Shown here in pieces: positions 11,501-17,307 of a DNA stretch of 25,070 nt. This DNA comes from M3007 sp964589365. GTDB lineage: Bacteria > Bacteroidota > Bacteroidia > Chitinophagales > Saprospiraceae. The stretch lies in contig CAZPTQ010000065.1 of the NCBI GenBank assembly GCA_964589365.1, positions 1 through 25,070 on the forward strand, given 5' to 3'. Both the position numbers and the translations under genes were made by a program. Position 1 is the stretch's first letter. Each line of letters opens with the position of its first letter. The notes under the pieces are model-generated. The model did not search any database. It had not been told where the DNA came from and was given only the letters and a program-made list of their open reading frames with translations.

Positions 11501-12554
11501 AGTTTATCAAGACCGAGCCTGACACAGTGCCCGGACAATCAGGGTCGGAATCAACACTAACTACACTGACCAAAGTATAGTTTCCAGGCTGTGTTGCAGT
11601 TATGATATAAGGAGAGGTACTGGTTGTGATTGGAGCTTGTGGTACGCCAGCTATGGCATATACAAATATCCAATCAGGGTCGCCTGTAAGTGTAACGGTC
11701 AAATCAACAGTACCATTTGTGCCTGCACAAATCACCCCACTGCCAGAAAGCGTGGCAGTCGGTCTTGGCAATACCTCTACGGTGATACAAGATTGTGTGG
11801 GATTGGTAAAGCAAAGGTTGGAGGTACTTACGCACAGGGTGGCTGTTCCACTAAAACCCGCTGACCATGCTACCGAAATATCATCGTCGTTTCCGTTTAT
11901 GGTACCTGCACCAGAAGGCGTAAGCGTCCAGGTATAGGTGGTTGCGCCGTTTACTGGAGGTAGTTCGTAATCCTCGGTAGTACCCTGGCAGACCGGGGTT
12001 TCGCCTGTTACCGGGCCTGGGTTGTCGGGAGGAAAGCCTTGTGTGGAGCCTTCCAAGACCTGTATTTCATAATCGCACACATTCCCGGAACAGCCATCAA
12101 TCACAAACCAATATACTTCACCGATTATAAAATCAGTAGCCGTTAGGGTAAACGGATTCTCTGTGCAAGAACATTGTGCATCCATCAGATTGACTGCACA
12201 CCAGCCACCAGGGGGAGGAAAGGCCGGACAATTGTCATAAATAGCCGCTTGAAGTCCCTGTTGGCCGCCAGATTCACAGTTGGATGGCGTAATTTCAAGG
12301 GTAATGGTGGTAGAGCCTGCAAAAAAGCCAAACCACTCGTCGTTGTTCAATTGCCAGCCTCCACAGCATGGGAAATTCCTCGCCTGATTGCTGTTGTTAA
12401 TGGTGTTGCAATAATCATCCAAGCTTTCACAAATGATAGGGTTGCCGCAGTTGGTACCTGAGTTTGGAAACCCTGGAGGCGGGCAGTCCTGGGAAAAAAG
12501 GGAGGTAGATAATGTGAGGCAAGATAGAATGAATGATAAGTAGAATAACCGCAT
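2553..12554 (-). CDS. Giant SprB-repeat surface protein with T9SS type B (gliding-associated) C-terminus
   Basis: A 3333-residue secreted protein. Residues 1-21 form a signal peptide ending in SLFSQ. Residues ~22-170 are a cysteine-rich domain, followed by PKD/Ig-like domains to ~355. Residues ~355-2638 hold about 30 SprB-type modules of ~76 residues with the core PYTYxWSNGATTxDL, a GxYTVTV strand and GC or GTC. The modules alternate between type A (GGVxPYTY, TGANGC) and type B (PPGPPYTY, SAGGTC). Three neighbours replace SNGATT with an AHIPGxN loop. About 700 residues of further PKD-like domains follow. The last ~95 residues (VYIPNIFSPDNDDDNN, then IYSRWGEQVF, WDGRFRGQ, YKGDVTVKR) are the type B T9SS signal. 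Lysine is very rare until the end region, as in other Bacteroidota adhesins. SprB is a mobile surface adhesin in gliding Flavobacterium; gliding or adhesion here is inference. The gene is intact over 10 kb. Confidence 0.93.
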   Translation of the reverse strand: MRLFYLSFILSCLTLSTSLFSQDCPPPGFPNSGTNCGNPIICESLDDYCNTINNSNQARNFPCCGGWQLNNDEWFGFFAGSTTITLEITPSNCESGGQQGLQAAIYDNCPAFPPPGGWCAVNLMDAQCSCTENPFTLTATDFIIGEVYWFVIDGCSGNVCDYEIQVLEGSTQGFPPDNPGPVTGETPVCQGTTEDYELPPVNGATTYTWTLTPSGAGTINGNDDDISVAWSAGFSGTATLCVSTSNLCFTNPTQSCITVEVLPRPTATLSGSGVICAGTNGTVDLTVTLTGDPDWIFVYAIAGVPQAPITTSTSPYIITATQPGNYTLVSVVSVDSDPDCPGTVSGSVLINLVTLLPTSTTVAAICGQNNGSVNLSISGGNTPYTYIWSSGETTQDLSNVPPGTYTTTITDNNGCTATHTATVTDNITAPVLSAVITDNTTCIAGNGAIDLSVTPPTNNTYIWSSGETTQDLTNIVPGTYTVTVTQGVTCTATGSYTVADIPSRPVPTATSVQSTCNLPNGSVNASVTGGVTPYTYLWSNGATTEDLVNIMTGSYTLTVTGANGCTAPVTVNVGNNDPAINLSGTTQPNTACPGGTGSIDLTVTPPGPPYTYNWSNGATIQDQTNLLPGSYTVTVSAGGTCTASATYNVANTPNLPVPTATSVQSTCNLPNGSINASVTGGVTPYTYLWSSGQTTEDLANILSGGYTLTVTGANGCTATVTVNVGNNDPAINLSATTQVNTLCTGGNGSIDLTASPNGPPYTYIWSNGETTQDISGLTPGNYIVTVSAGGTCTASATYNIGNNPSLPIPTATPTQSTCDLPNGSINASVSGGVAPYTFLWSNGETTEDLSNIVAGSYTLTVTGANGCTRLLTVNVGNNNPPINLSATTQANTLCTGGNGSIDLTANPNGPPYTYIWSNGATTQDITNLTPGNYTVTVSAGGTCTASATYTVADNPNLPIPSATTVQSTCDLPNGSINASITGGVAPFTFVWSNGATTEDLSNIAPGSYSLTVTGANGCTRVLNVTVGNNNPPINLSATTQPNTLCTGGNGSIDLTVTPPGPPYTYVWSNGATTQDISGLPPGNYTVTVSAGGTCTASATYNVPDGPNVPIPTATTVQSTCDLPNGSINASVTGGVAPYTYLWSNGATTEDLTNILAGSYTITVTAANGCTRSITVNVTNNNPPINLSSVIVANTTCTGGNGSIDLTAAPPGPAYTYIWSNGATTQDISNLTPGSYTVTVSAGGTCTATATYNVPDNPNIPIPTAVPTQSTCSQSNGSIDASVSGGVSPYTYVWSNGATTQDLANVPAGTYVLTVTGANGCTRSVSVDVTNNNPPITVNGTTMPNTVCNTTPNGSVNITVAPPNAGYTYLWSNGATTEDINAVPQGNYTVTVTLIGTCTQVATFTVPDNPNAPQITPTVVNTTCGFANGAINIAVNGGPTPYTYFWNPGGITTQNLSMIPAGSYQVTVTATNGCTAAADINVANNNPPINLTGTTQPNTTCNNSPNGLVNLTAGPLTNYTYIWSNGATTQDIANLPPGDYTVTVSAGGSCIEFATFTVPDLPNAPITNAFATDANCGLPNGSINLTASGGVPPYTYAWSSGQTVQDLTNITGGSYFVVVTGANGCTSQETVDVADNDIPVFIDANVLPKTSCLVNNGSISLMITPPNATILWSTGNTGLNLVNLAPGNYTVTVSAGGTCTSSETFTIDDDTENPILSADVINAVCTFTNGEIDLEADFGIPPYTYNWAHIPGPNNQQDLMNLPAGNYAVTVTTSVGCSEVLFVPVANDPLQIDINGVVSDDYSCTSNNGFIDIDVNPPVNYVYNWAHIPGPNNPPDLNDIGAGTYFVTVTYGTCNASAAFDLIDATEPPSISISPTAAICGQSNGAVTISVSGATAPYRFNWAHIPGTNDPQNLSNLAPGTYTVTVTDFFDCTATASATVVNNTIVLNISGISVKNTSCVAPNGDIDISVLPAGNNYLYTWSNGATTQDLMGIAPGIYSVTASAGVGCTSVATFQVTNNTVDPQLDPTVTAAICSQNNGNIQITTTSGTAPYNFLWSNAAITEDLNNIFPGNYSLTITDANGCTADTTLNVANNATTFSLSGTATDYSDCTSINGTVDLTVTPAGPYTYLWSGGETTQDLSNLPAGAYTVQVTESGTCIASATYFVQDERTYPTLNQSLAAELCNLSDGSIDLSVLGGLAPFSYIWASGQTTEDLINIGGGTYDVTVSGANNCSATATLNIPENDLNFSLSGTAVPNSSCVVLNGSVDLAINPATPSGGPGYTYLWSSGQNTQDLNGVSAGSYVITVSAGGTCTNTASFVVNDAAGAPGIAESVTEALCGQSSGSINLTIIGGASPYNFNWSTGLTTEDLFNIPSGNYAITVTGANGCQIVDNFDVPENVITPNLAGIPQPNTACVGHNGSINLSISPNTLTYTILWSTGATTQNLSNLSPGTYTVAVNGGGACTASASYTIDNNTQGVNATGTDLDILCFGNNTGAIDLMLSGGTQPFNFNWSPNVGNIEDPGSLTAGTYAVTITDAVGCTATTSFIISQPSALVQASCTALNAVSQPGLTDGSAQVQIGGGVAPYTVLWSPGGLQNGVPAGNFLLNNLGVGSYAVTVTDANGCTAVCGFAILLSPCTSAIGTMGDAALSLCGTGCITANYDALGQVLDPDDILQFILHLGPGSLIVGEKARSNQPTFCFNPATMIYGTTYYVSAVVGNNNGSGNVVLSHYCTVIATGTPIVFYQKPVASAAIPEPITCATLIVGIVGSSSLPNSTFLWSTTNGTIIGNAGQAGILADEAGDYTLIVNSNGCLDTTAAEVLDIRNDPVAEIKASPDDILDCIIDEIILAGEIKGSGNANTIWYDQNGVVYPGGTVLQIDNPGTYWFAIVDTITFCTDTASIEIGQNQLYPPLFINPPATLTCAIGSVTLSGGSPIGGVQFQWATVAGQDTTIVGTGTSTIVTQPNTYLLIGFDPVNGCNNALSTVVVTDQSYPTANAGPPFNIDCFGETALINGTATGGSGILTFVWTTNGGAILSGANTLTPIISEPGTYTLVVNSTGNGCSDTDVVVIAPNDPVAIPIVNNAACFGEKGSILIDTVLGAKPPIQYTLTGGPHIQSGSLFFNLSAGDYTIFIEDANGCSTSVDATVTQPPVFEVTVDPQITVQLGESYQVDATVNISLDEISQISWTPPTYLSCDTCLSTRIDTPLHTQAYRILVVTKAGCRDEAPLLLRVNKQVGVYIPNIFSPDNDDDNNRFTVYADMRGVKQVKLFQIYSRWGEQVFVRENFQPNDPTLGWDGRFRGQDMNPAVFVYYAIVEFIDGQEVLYKGDVTVKR
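4640..11490 (-). repeat. SprB-module tandem repeats, alternating A/B, with a 453-bp higher-order unit
   Basis: About 30 coding modules of ~225 bp. The same boundary (GATGCTGCCG or a close variant on the + strand) recurs at 8721, 9174, 9627, 10080, 10533 and 10986, an exact 453-bp spacing (151 codons, one A plus one B module) over five intervals; the preceding copy at 8265 is one codon further away. Outside this core the modules are more divergent. Confidence 0.88.
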
Positions 12555-12867
12555 GAGTCAAATCTGGTTAGATCATGAAAAAAGCCATTTCGCCAAAAGA
12601 GGATTTGACGGATGTAATCGGCTTCAGGTATCTGCGGCTGGGGATCAAAATACGATGTGCCGCAGGATTAAGGTTGTTATCAATAAATTTTAAGAGGCGT
12701 AAATGTAGGTAAATATGTCATAAAACAAGATTCTTTTTGGCAAAAAATACTGCTCGCCCCTTTTAAAAGAGGAAAAGAGTTAGTTGGAGTACTTAAAAGG
12801 CAATTTTATTTTAAGCGCATTTTTCATGAAGCCGCTACTTTCGCTCTCCTACTCAACATTTGCTGCC
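12555..12867. other. Divergent intergenic region between giant gene and amylase
   Basis: This 313-base AT-rich spacer holds the 5' flanks of two divergent genes. On the + side a -7-like box is visible at 12836-12843. For the giant gene I found no convincing TTTG/TAnnTTTG pair. No RNA gene or conserved ORF is apparent. Confidence 0.5.
12836..12843 (+). promoter_or_regulatory. Possible -7 box of the amylase promoter
   Basis: TACTTTCG fits the Bacteroidota -7 form TAnnTTTG except for one base and lies 24 bases before the chosen ATG at 12868. The -33 position has only a T-rich stretch. If real, it lies downstream of the alternative ATG at 12826 and supports the later start. Confidence 0.35.
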
Positions 12868-14535
12868 ATGAAAAAAAACGGTACATTTCTACTCTTTGTT
12901 ATTTGCCTCCTTGCCTGTTCCACCGCAAAAAATAGCCCTCAAGCCGCCTATGGCAAGCCGCCCTTCCTCTGGCAAAATGCCAATATCTATTTCCTGCTCA
13001 CCGACCGTTTCCAAAACGGCGACCATACCAACGATGTAAACTTTAACCGCTCGGCTCCTACGGCTACTTTGCGCGGTTTTATGGGTGGCGACATCAAGGG
13101 CATAACCCAAAAAATAGAGGAGGGTTACTTCGATCGTCTGGGCATCACTGCGATATGGTTCACGCCCGTGGTGGAGCAAATCCACGCCCCCGTGGACGAA
13201 GGAACCGGAAATACTTATGGTTTCCACGGATACTGGGCCAAAGATTGGACCCGTCTTGACCCTAACTTCGGCACTGAAAATGACCTCGCCCAACTTGTTG
13301 CAACCGCGCACCAGCACCGTATCCGTATCGTGCTCGACGGGGTGATTAACCACACAGGCCCCGCTACCGCCCAAGACCCGTTTTGGAGCGATTGGGCCCG
13401 AACTGGCCCACGCTGCACTTACCAGGACTATGCAAGCACGACCGCCTGTGCACTCGTGGACAATCTCCCCGACATTTTTACCGAAAGCGACAAGCCGGTG
13501 GAGCTGCCCGCATTTTTAAGAGAAAAATGGCGGAAAGAAGGCCGACTCGAAAAAGAAACTGCTGAACTTGATGCTTTCTTCAAACGAACAGGCTACCCAC
13601 GTGCTCCGCGTTTTTACATCATCAAATGGCTCACGGACTATATCCGCAAATATGGCGTAGATGGCTACCGATGCGACACAGCCAAACACATCGAAGAAAG
13701 TGTTTGGGCTGAATTCCGCAAAGAATCCGACATCGCTTTCCAAGACTGGAAAAAGGCAAACCGTTCCAAAGTGTTGGACAACAACGACTTCTATCTGGTG
13801 GGCGAAGTGTACAACTATTTCATTTCGGGCGGACGGCTATTCGATTTTGGAGATAAGAAAGTTGACTTTTTCGCAAATGGTTTTGACGCGCTCATCAATT
13901 TTGACCTAAAAAACGACGCGCAAAAAACCTCCTACGAGGCTATCTTTTCAAAATACGACTACTTGCTCCGCACTGAATTCAAAGGCAAAAGCGTGCTGAA
14001 CTACTTAGCTTCGCACGATGACGGCGGGCCATTTGACAAAGCGCGCAAAAAACCCTTTGAGGCCGGCACAAAACTTCTGCTCTGCCCAGGGGCATCACAA
14101 GTGTATTATGGCGACGAGACCAACCGCTCGCTCGAAATCCCGGGTACAGAAGGAGATGCTACGCTCCGCTCGTTCATGAATTGGGATGAGCTGACTGCCA
14201 ACGCCGAGCGAAATGGTTTCAAAACCCAGGATGTACTGGCACACTGGCAGAAACTGGGTCGTTTTCGCAGTGAACACCCCGCTGTGGGTGCTGGCACGCA
14301 TACCATGCTAAGTGCCAATCCATATACGTTCAAAAGGGCGTATCGCTCGGGTAAATACACGGATGCCGTGGTGGTAGGACTGGATATGCCCAAAGGCAAA
14401 AAAACGCTGGAAGTAGCGGGTGCTTTTGCGAATGGGACAGTCGTTACGGAATATTATTCCGGCCAAAAACTGACCGTGAATAATGGGAAAGTGATGCTGG
14501 ATTCTGAATGGGGGATTGTGCTGCTTGGAAGGTAG
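12868..14535 (+). CDS. Alpha-amylase family (GH13) lipoprotein
   Basis: A 555-residue starch-active hydrolase of clan GH-H. The ATG at 12868 gives a lipoprotein signal peptide with lipobox LLAC (Cys17); the earlier TTG and ATG at 12784 and 12826 would place extra residues before it. GH13 region I is VLDGVINHTG (Asp157, Asn161, His162), region II is GYRCDTAKH with nucleophile Asp270, region III is LVGEVYN with acid/base Glu313, and region IV is ASHDDGG with His383 and the transition-state Asp384. The N-terminal IYFLLTDRFQNGD and the late VYYGDET motif also fit. It is likely anchored in the periplasm or at the outer membrane and cuts alpha-1,4-glucans. No susC/susD pair or regulator lies beside it, so it is not in a full polysaccharide locus within this window. 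Substrate preference cannot be read. Confidence 0.92.
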   Translation: MKKNGTFLLFVICLLACSTAKNSPQAAYGKPPFLWQNANIYFLLTDRFQNGDHTNDVNFNRSAPTATLRGFMGGDIKGITQKIEEGYFDRLGITAIWFTPVVEQIHAPVDEGTGNTYGFHGYWAKDWTRLDPNFGTENDLAQLVATAHQHRIRIVLDGVINHTGPATAQDPFWSDWARTGPRCTYQDYASTTACALVDNLPDIFTESDKPVELPAFLREKWRKEGRLEKETAELDAFFKRTGYPRAPRFYIIKWLTDYIRKYGVDGYRCDTAKHIEESVWAEFRKESDIAFQDWKKANRSKVLDNNDFYLVGEVYNYFISGGRLFDFGDKKVDFFANGFDALINFDLKNDAQKTSYEAIFSKYDYLLRTEFKGKSVLNYLASHDDGGPFDKARKKPFEAGTKLLLCPGASQVYYGDETNRSLEIPGTEGDATLRSFMNWDELTANAERNGFKTQDVLAHWQKLGRFRSEHPAVGAGTHTMLSANPYTFKRAYRSGKYTDAVVVGLDMPKGKKTLEVAGAFANGTVVTEYYSGQKLTVNNGKVMLDSEWGIVLLGR

Positions 14536-14545
14536 GAAAATTTAA

Positions 14546-14863
14546 ATAAACCGCCAACGTGTCTGGAAACTCCAAGCCAGTGGTCTGATGACCCCGACAG
14601 GCCTCGAACCGATCAAGGACCAAATCGGTTCGCCGGACGATCCTTTTGAAACCCCCGATTGGTTGGGTGAGCAGCTTCGCGCCGACCCAACCGTTTGGGC
14701 TACTTTCGATGCGTTCCCCCCGCACTACAAACGCCTCAAAATTGGTTGGATTACCGACATAAAAGGTGCTAGCCGACAGGCCGAAGCCCAAAAGCGGCTT
14801 GAGCACCTCATCAAAATGACACGGCAGGGAAAGATGTATGGGACGCAGCCGCGTAGAGATTAG
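14546..14863 (+). pseudogene. 5'-truncated YdeI/OmdA-family remnant
   Basis: The frame opens right after TAA at 14543 and ends at TAG, 14861-14863. The translation from 14546 reads INRQRVWKLQASGLMTPTG and later FDAFPPHYKRLKIGWI, AEAQKRLEHLIKM and RQGKMY. These match the C-terminal half of YdeI/OmdA proteins (PF13376 region: a VNxxRVxxLxxxGLMTPxG segment, then PPSYKRxxxxWI and KRIxKTIxMxxxGKK). The family's N-terminal ~80 residues are missing: homology starts 10 bases after the amylase stop and no start codon precedes the conserved NRQRV. An ATG at 14588 could give a 91-residue product but would cut into the conserved segment. I read it as a decayed gene; a short expressed protein is possible. 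Confidence 0.6.
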
Positions 14864-14905
14864 GATATTGGGATATTAGTGCAATATCCCAATTTCCCAA
14901 TATTC
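14863..14905. repeat. Inverted octamer array at a convergent junction
   Basis: Octamers GGATATTG and GGATATTA (14863-14878) face AATATCCC, AATTTCCC and AATATTC (14883-14905) across a 4-base loop. The central 11 bp pair exactly. The array joins the stop codon of the YdeI remnant to that of the MFS gene and could act as a two-way terminator, although no U-run follows. Confidence 0.7.
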
Positions 14906-16094
14906 AACCCACTGGTTTCACCCGGCCAGCCAGCCAAACACTTGCCAGGATAAGTGCAATAGAAAAATAGCCTACCCAATCGTACTGTTCTATCCTGCCT
15001 TCTACACTTTTTGAAACAATCGCGCCTCCAATCATGGCTGACACCCCGGTGGCAAGTTGTTGCATGGAAGCATTGATGCTCATAAACCCCCCGCGTTGCT
15101 GTGGGTGTACCACGCTCGAAATAAGCGCTTGCGTAGGGATCATCCGCCCATTCACCACAATAAAGAACAGGCCTGATATGGTCAGTACCGCCCAAAGTGG
15201 CATTGGCCACAGGTTGGTGATGAGCCAGACCGGGATGAGTGAAAGCAGCGCGAACACCACAAAAACCGGGTATTTTCCGCGCCGATCAGCCAAACGTCCT
15301 ACCAAGGGGGCGCTGAAAATGGTCAATAGGCCGCCCACGAGATAGATGAGAAAAATATCGTCCTGATGATAGCCCACATTGCCAACGAGCGAAGGCGCGA
15401 TGAACGGGATAATGGCAAAATGGCCCAGCATCAACACGATGGAGAGCGAGAGGGCGCGCATCTGATTGGGTGTCTGGAAAATGTCGGTGAGCACCTGAAA
15501 AGGTTTGTGGGAGGGCTGTTTTTCCCGGATGTGTTTGTTGATGGGCGGCACGGCAAGCGCGACCAATATGAGCACGCCAATTCCCAAAAAACCTATGGCT
15601 AAAAACGGCACATGCCAACTGAATTTTGCTGCCAACCATAACCCTAAAGGCACTCCCGCCACCGATGCTGCGGAAAAAGCCGTCATAAGCACCCCCATCG
15701 CAGTAGCACGGCGTTCGTATTCAAAGGTATCGGCCACGATGGCCAGCACCTGCGCGCCTATCATGCCGCCGAATAAGCCAGCCAGCACCCGCGCCGCTAC
15801 GAGCAGTTCGTAATTCGGCGCGAAGGCACAAGAGAAGGTGCCGAACAAAAAACCCACATAGGCAAAGACCAGTATCTTTTTTCGATCAAAACGATCCACA
15901 AAAAAAGCAGAGATAAAACTTGAAATGCCAGCGGTAATGGCATACGCAGACACGGCCAGACTGAATTGTTGTGGGTTGATTCTCAGGAGCTCCATGAGCT
16001 GAGGGCCCAAAGGCATCATGATCATAAAGTCCATGATGTGGGTGAAGTTTACAGCAGCAAGGGCAAGGAGCAGCAGGCGTTCTTTTGAATTCAT
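14904..16094 (-). CDS. Major facilitator superfamily transporter (DHA1-like)
   Basis: A 396-residue inner-membrane protein with about 12 membrane segments in two halves. MFS motif A appears as FVDRFDRKKIL after TM2 and again as GRLADRRGKYP in the second half, the pattern of proton-driven drug or metabolite exporters (AraJ/DHA1 type). The segment RVLAGLFGGMIGAQVLAIVAD is the usual TM4 helix with its Arg. The ATG at 16094 is supported because TM1 (LLLLALAAV) begins six residues later. A perfect hairpin lies just before the start codon. The gene is 58 bases behind the exported-protein gene on the same strand and may share its transcript. The substrate is unknown. Confidence 0.85.
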   Translation of the reverse strand: MNSKERLLLLALAAVNFTHIMDFMIMMPLGPQLMELLRINPQQFSLAVSAYAITAGISSFISAFFVDRFDRKKILVFAYVGFLFGTFSCAFAPNYELLVAARVLAGLFGGMIGAQVLAIVADTFEYERRATAMGVLMTAFSAASVAGVPLGLWLAAKFSWHVPFLAIGFLGIGVLILVALAVPPINKHIREKQPSHKPFQVLTDIFQTPNQMRALSLSIVLMLGHFAIIPFIAPSLVGNVGYHQDDIFLIYLVGGLLTIFSAPLVGRLADRRGKYPVFVVFALLSLIPVWLITNLWPMPLWAVLTISGLFFIVVNGRMIPTQALISSVVHPQQRGGFMSINASMQQLATGVSAMIGGAIVSKSVEGRIEQYDWVGYFSIALILASVWLAGRVKPVG

Positions 16095-16097
16095 AAG

Positions 16098-16112
16098 GCG
16101 CTGAAACAGCGC
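16098..16112 (-). promoter_or_regulatory. Hairpin directly before the MFS start codon
   Basis: GCGCTG and CAGCGC (minus-strand reading) form a perfect 6-bp stem with a 3-nt TTT loop. It ends 3 bases before the ATG at 16092-16094, so in mRNA it would cover the ribosome-binding region. No U-tract follows, so a terminator is unlikely. It is similar in form (3-nt loop) to the other palindromes in the window. Confidence 0.5.
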
Positions 16113-16152
16113 GGGAGGGGGAGGGTTTAGATCTTTTGAAAAAACCGCAAAA

Positions 16153-17307
16153 TCATTTTATCACAAAATCCCCGTAAGTAAGCCTCGCTTTCACCAGGCC
16201 CTTCGCACTTTCGCTGCCGAGATAACCTACCAAAATTTCACGTTCGCCGGAGTCACTACGGTTTTTAACCGTAGCAGCATTGGGAACATGGGCGTCTGCA
16301 TGATTCACCTCAGCATCAAAACGGTAGGCGGTGCCGCGTTCTACTTCAACGGTGACCCCGGTATATTTTCCCACCACATTCACAATGGAAAAATTGCGGC
16401 TCAGCGCGTTGATGCCGAGCGTTCCATAGCACATATCAACATCAATGCCTTCGCGCACGGCGGCAAATCCTATATCTGAATACTGTGCTGTGATATAAGC
16501 TGTGCGTATGCTGATGCTTCGCAAATTAGCGTATTTGGTTTGCAGGCGAAGTTCTTCCACATTGCCAAAGTTGAAATCATCGTATTTTGAAGTGATGCGG
16601 AGGTTGTTGGCCTTGTCCACTTTGGTCTCGGAATACTTGGTATCCAACTGAATGTCGTTGGCTTCAGTTACGTTCAGGGTACTGTAACTTGAATGGCCTG
16701 AGAGATTGTTCACCCGGGTAAGCCATGCCTTGCTATTGTCAATATTGATGTCGGCATCGTTGCTAATAGCCTCTGCACGGAGTTCGCCGTACTTGATTTC
16801 GGCGATTAGTTTGCCTTTCAAAGTGCCTACCCAAGCGTTTCCGTATTTGTTTTTCAGGTCCAATTGATTGGTAGCGGGCATCCAGACTTCGTAGTTTATT
16901 TTGAAGTCGTCGCCGCAGGTCTTGGCGGGCCACCAGAAGACCCCTCCATAGTTCATCGCTTCGGCAATCATGGTTTCGGCCTTCACATATCCCCAAGTGC
17001 TGATAAAGTTCACGTTGAGGTTTTTGAACGCCTCGTCGGCTTCTCGCTGGGTTTTTGCATTGACCACAATGGTCACATCAATTTTTACCGAGTTGTTTTG
17101 CCAGGTTTTCACCTTCACGTTGCCGTACTTGTTGTACAAGGCTGTGGTGCCGTCGGCAGCGGTGCCAAACTCGCGGTTGATGGATTTGGTGAATTCTTGC
17201 AAAGGGCCATTTGCACACACAGCGAAAGTGTGCCCTAAAAAGAGGGATAGAAATATGGTCGCTCTGATGCTGGCCATAGCTATCGGTTTAAATGTTTTTG
17301 ATTCCAT
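16153..17307 (-). CDS. Exported DUF4097-like beta-helix protein
   Basis: A 384-residue protein with a signal peptide (hydrophobic ATIFLSLFLGHTFAVCA, cleavage after CA). The mature part is a series of short beta-strand repeats with the recurring theme KYGNxxV, KYGELRAE, KYSETKVDKA, SKYDDFNF, TKYANLRS and QYSDIGF, as in DUF4097-type putative adhesins. This family is often encoded after ECF sigma/anti-sigma pairs in Bacteroidota; its role is unproven. ATG 17307 overlaps the upstream gene by 20 bases, which suggests translational coupling; ATG 17277, 11 bases after that gene's stop, is an equally plausible start, and 17331 is less likely. Near the C-terminus the codons for NAATVKNRS are part of a palindrome (16256-16274). 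Confidence 0.72.
   Translation of the reverse strand: MESKTFKPIAMASIRATIFLSLFLGHTFAVCANGPLQEFTKSINREFGTAADGTTALYNKYGNVKVKTWQNNSVKIDVTIVVNAKTQREADEAFKNLNVNFISTWGYVKAETMIAEAMNYGGVFWWPAKTCGDDFKINYEVWMPATNQLDLKNKYGNAWVGTLKGKLIAEIKYGELRAEAISNDADINIDNSKAWLTRVNNLSGHSSYSTLNVTEANDIQLDTKYSETKVDKANNLRITSKYDDFNFGNVEELRLQTKYANLRSISIRTAYITAQYSDIGFAAVREGIDVDMCYGTLGINALSRNFSIVNVVGKYTGVTVEVERGTAYRFDAEVNHADAHVPNAATVKNRSDSGEREILVGYLGSESAKGLVKARLTYGDFVIK
16256..16274. repeat. Palindrome with 3-nt loop inside the exported-protein gene
   Basis: CTACGGTT and AACCGTAG are perfect 8-bp arms around TTT. The element is read in frame as part of ATVKNRS near the C-terminus. The core CGGTT-NNN-AACCG is close to the intergenic palindrome at 23133-23165. 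Confidence 0.7.

Noticed and set aside
2490..12461. Many + strand ORFs opposite the giant gene, some over 200 residues (for example 6822-7541)
   Set aside because: They are antisense to a continuous 3333-codon gene with clear domains. Their length and mutual similarity follow from the repeated DNA and low stop frequency, and none shows a known domain.
12784..12867. Longer amylase start (TTG 12784 or ATG 12826)
   Set aside because: The lipoprotein signal peptide begins at ATG 12868, and extra residues before it would disturb it; a -7-like box also lies in this stretch.
16113..16125. G-rich run GGGAGGGGGAGGG as a G-quadruplex
   Set aside because: It has only three separable G tracts and lies on the strand opposite the mRNA, so no four-tract quadruplex can be supported.
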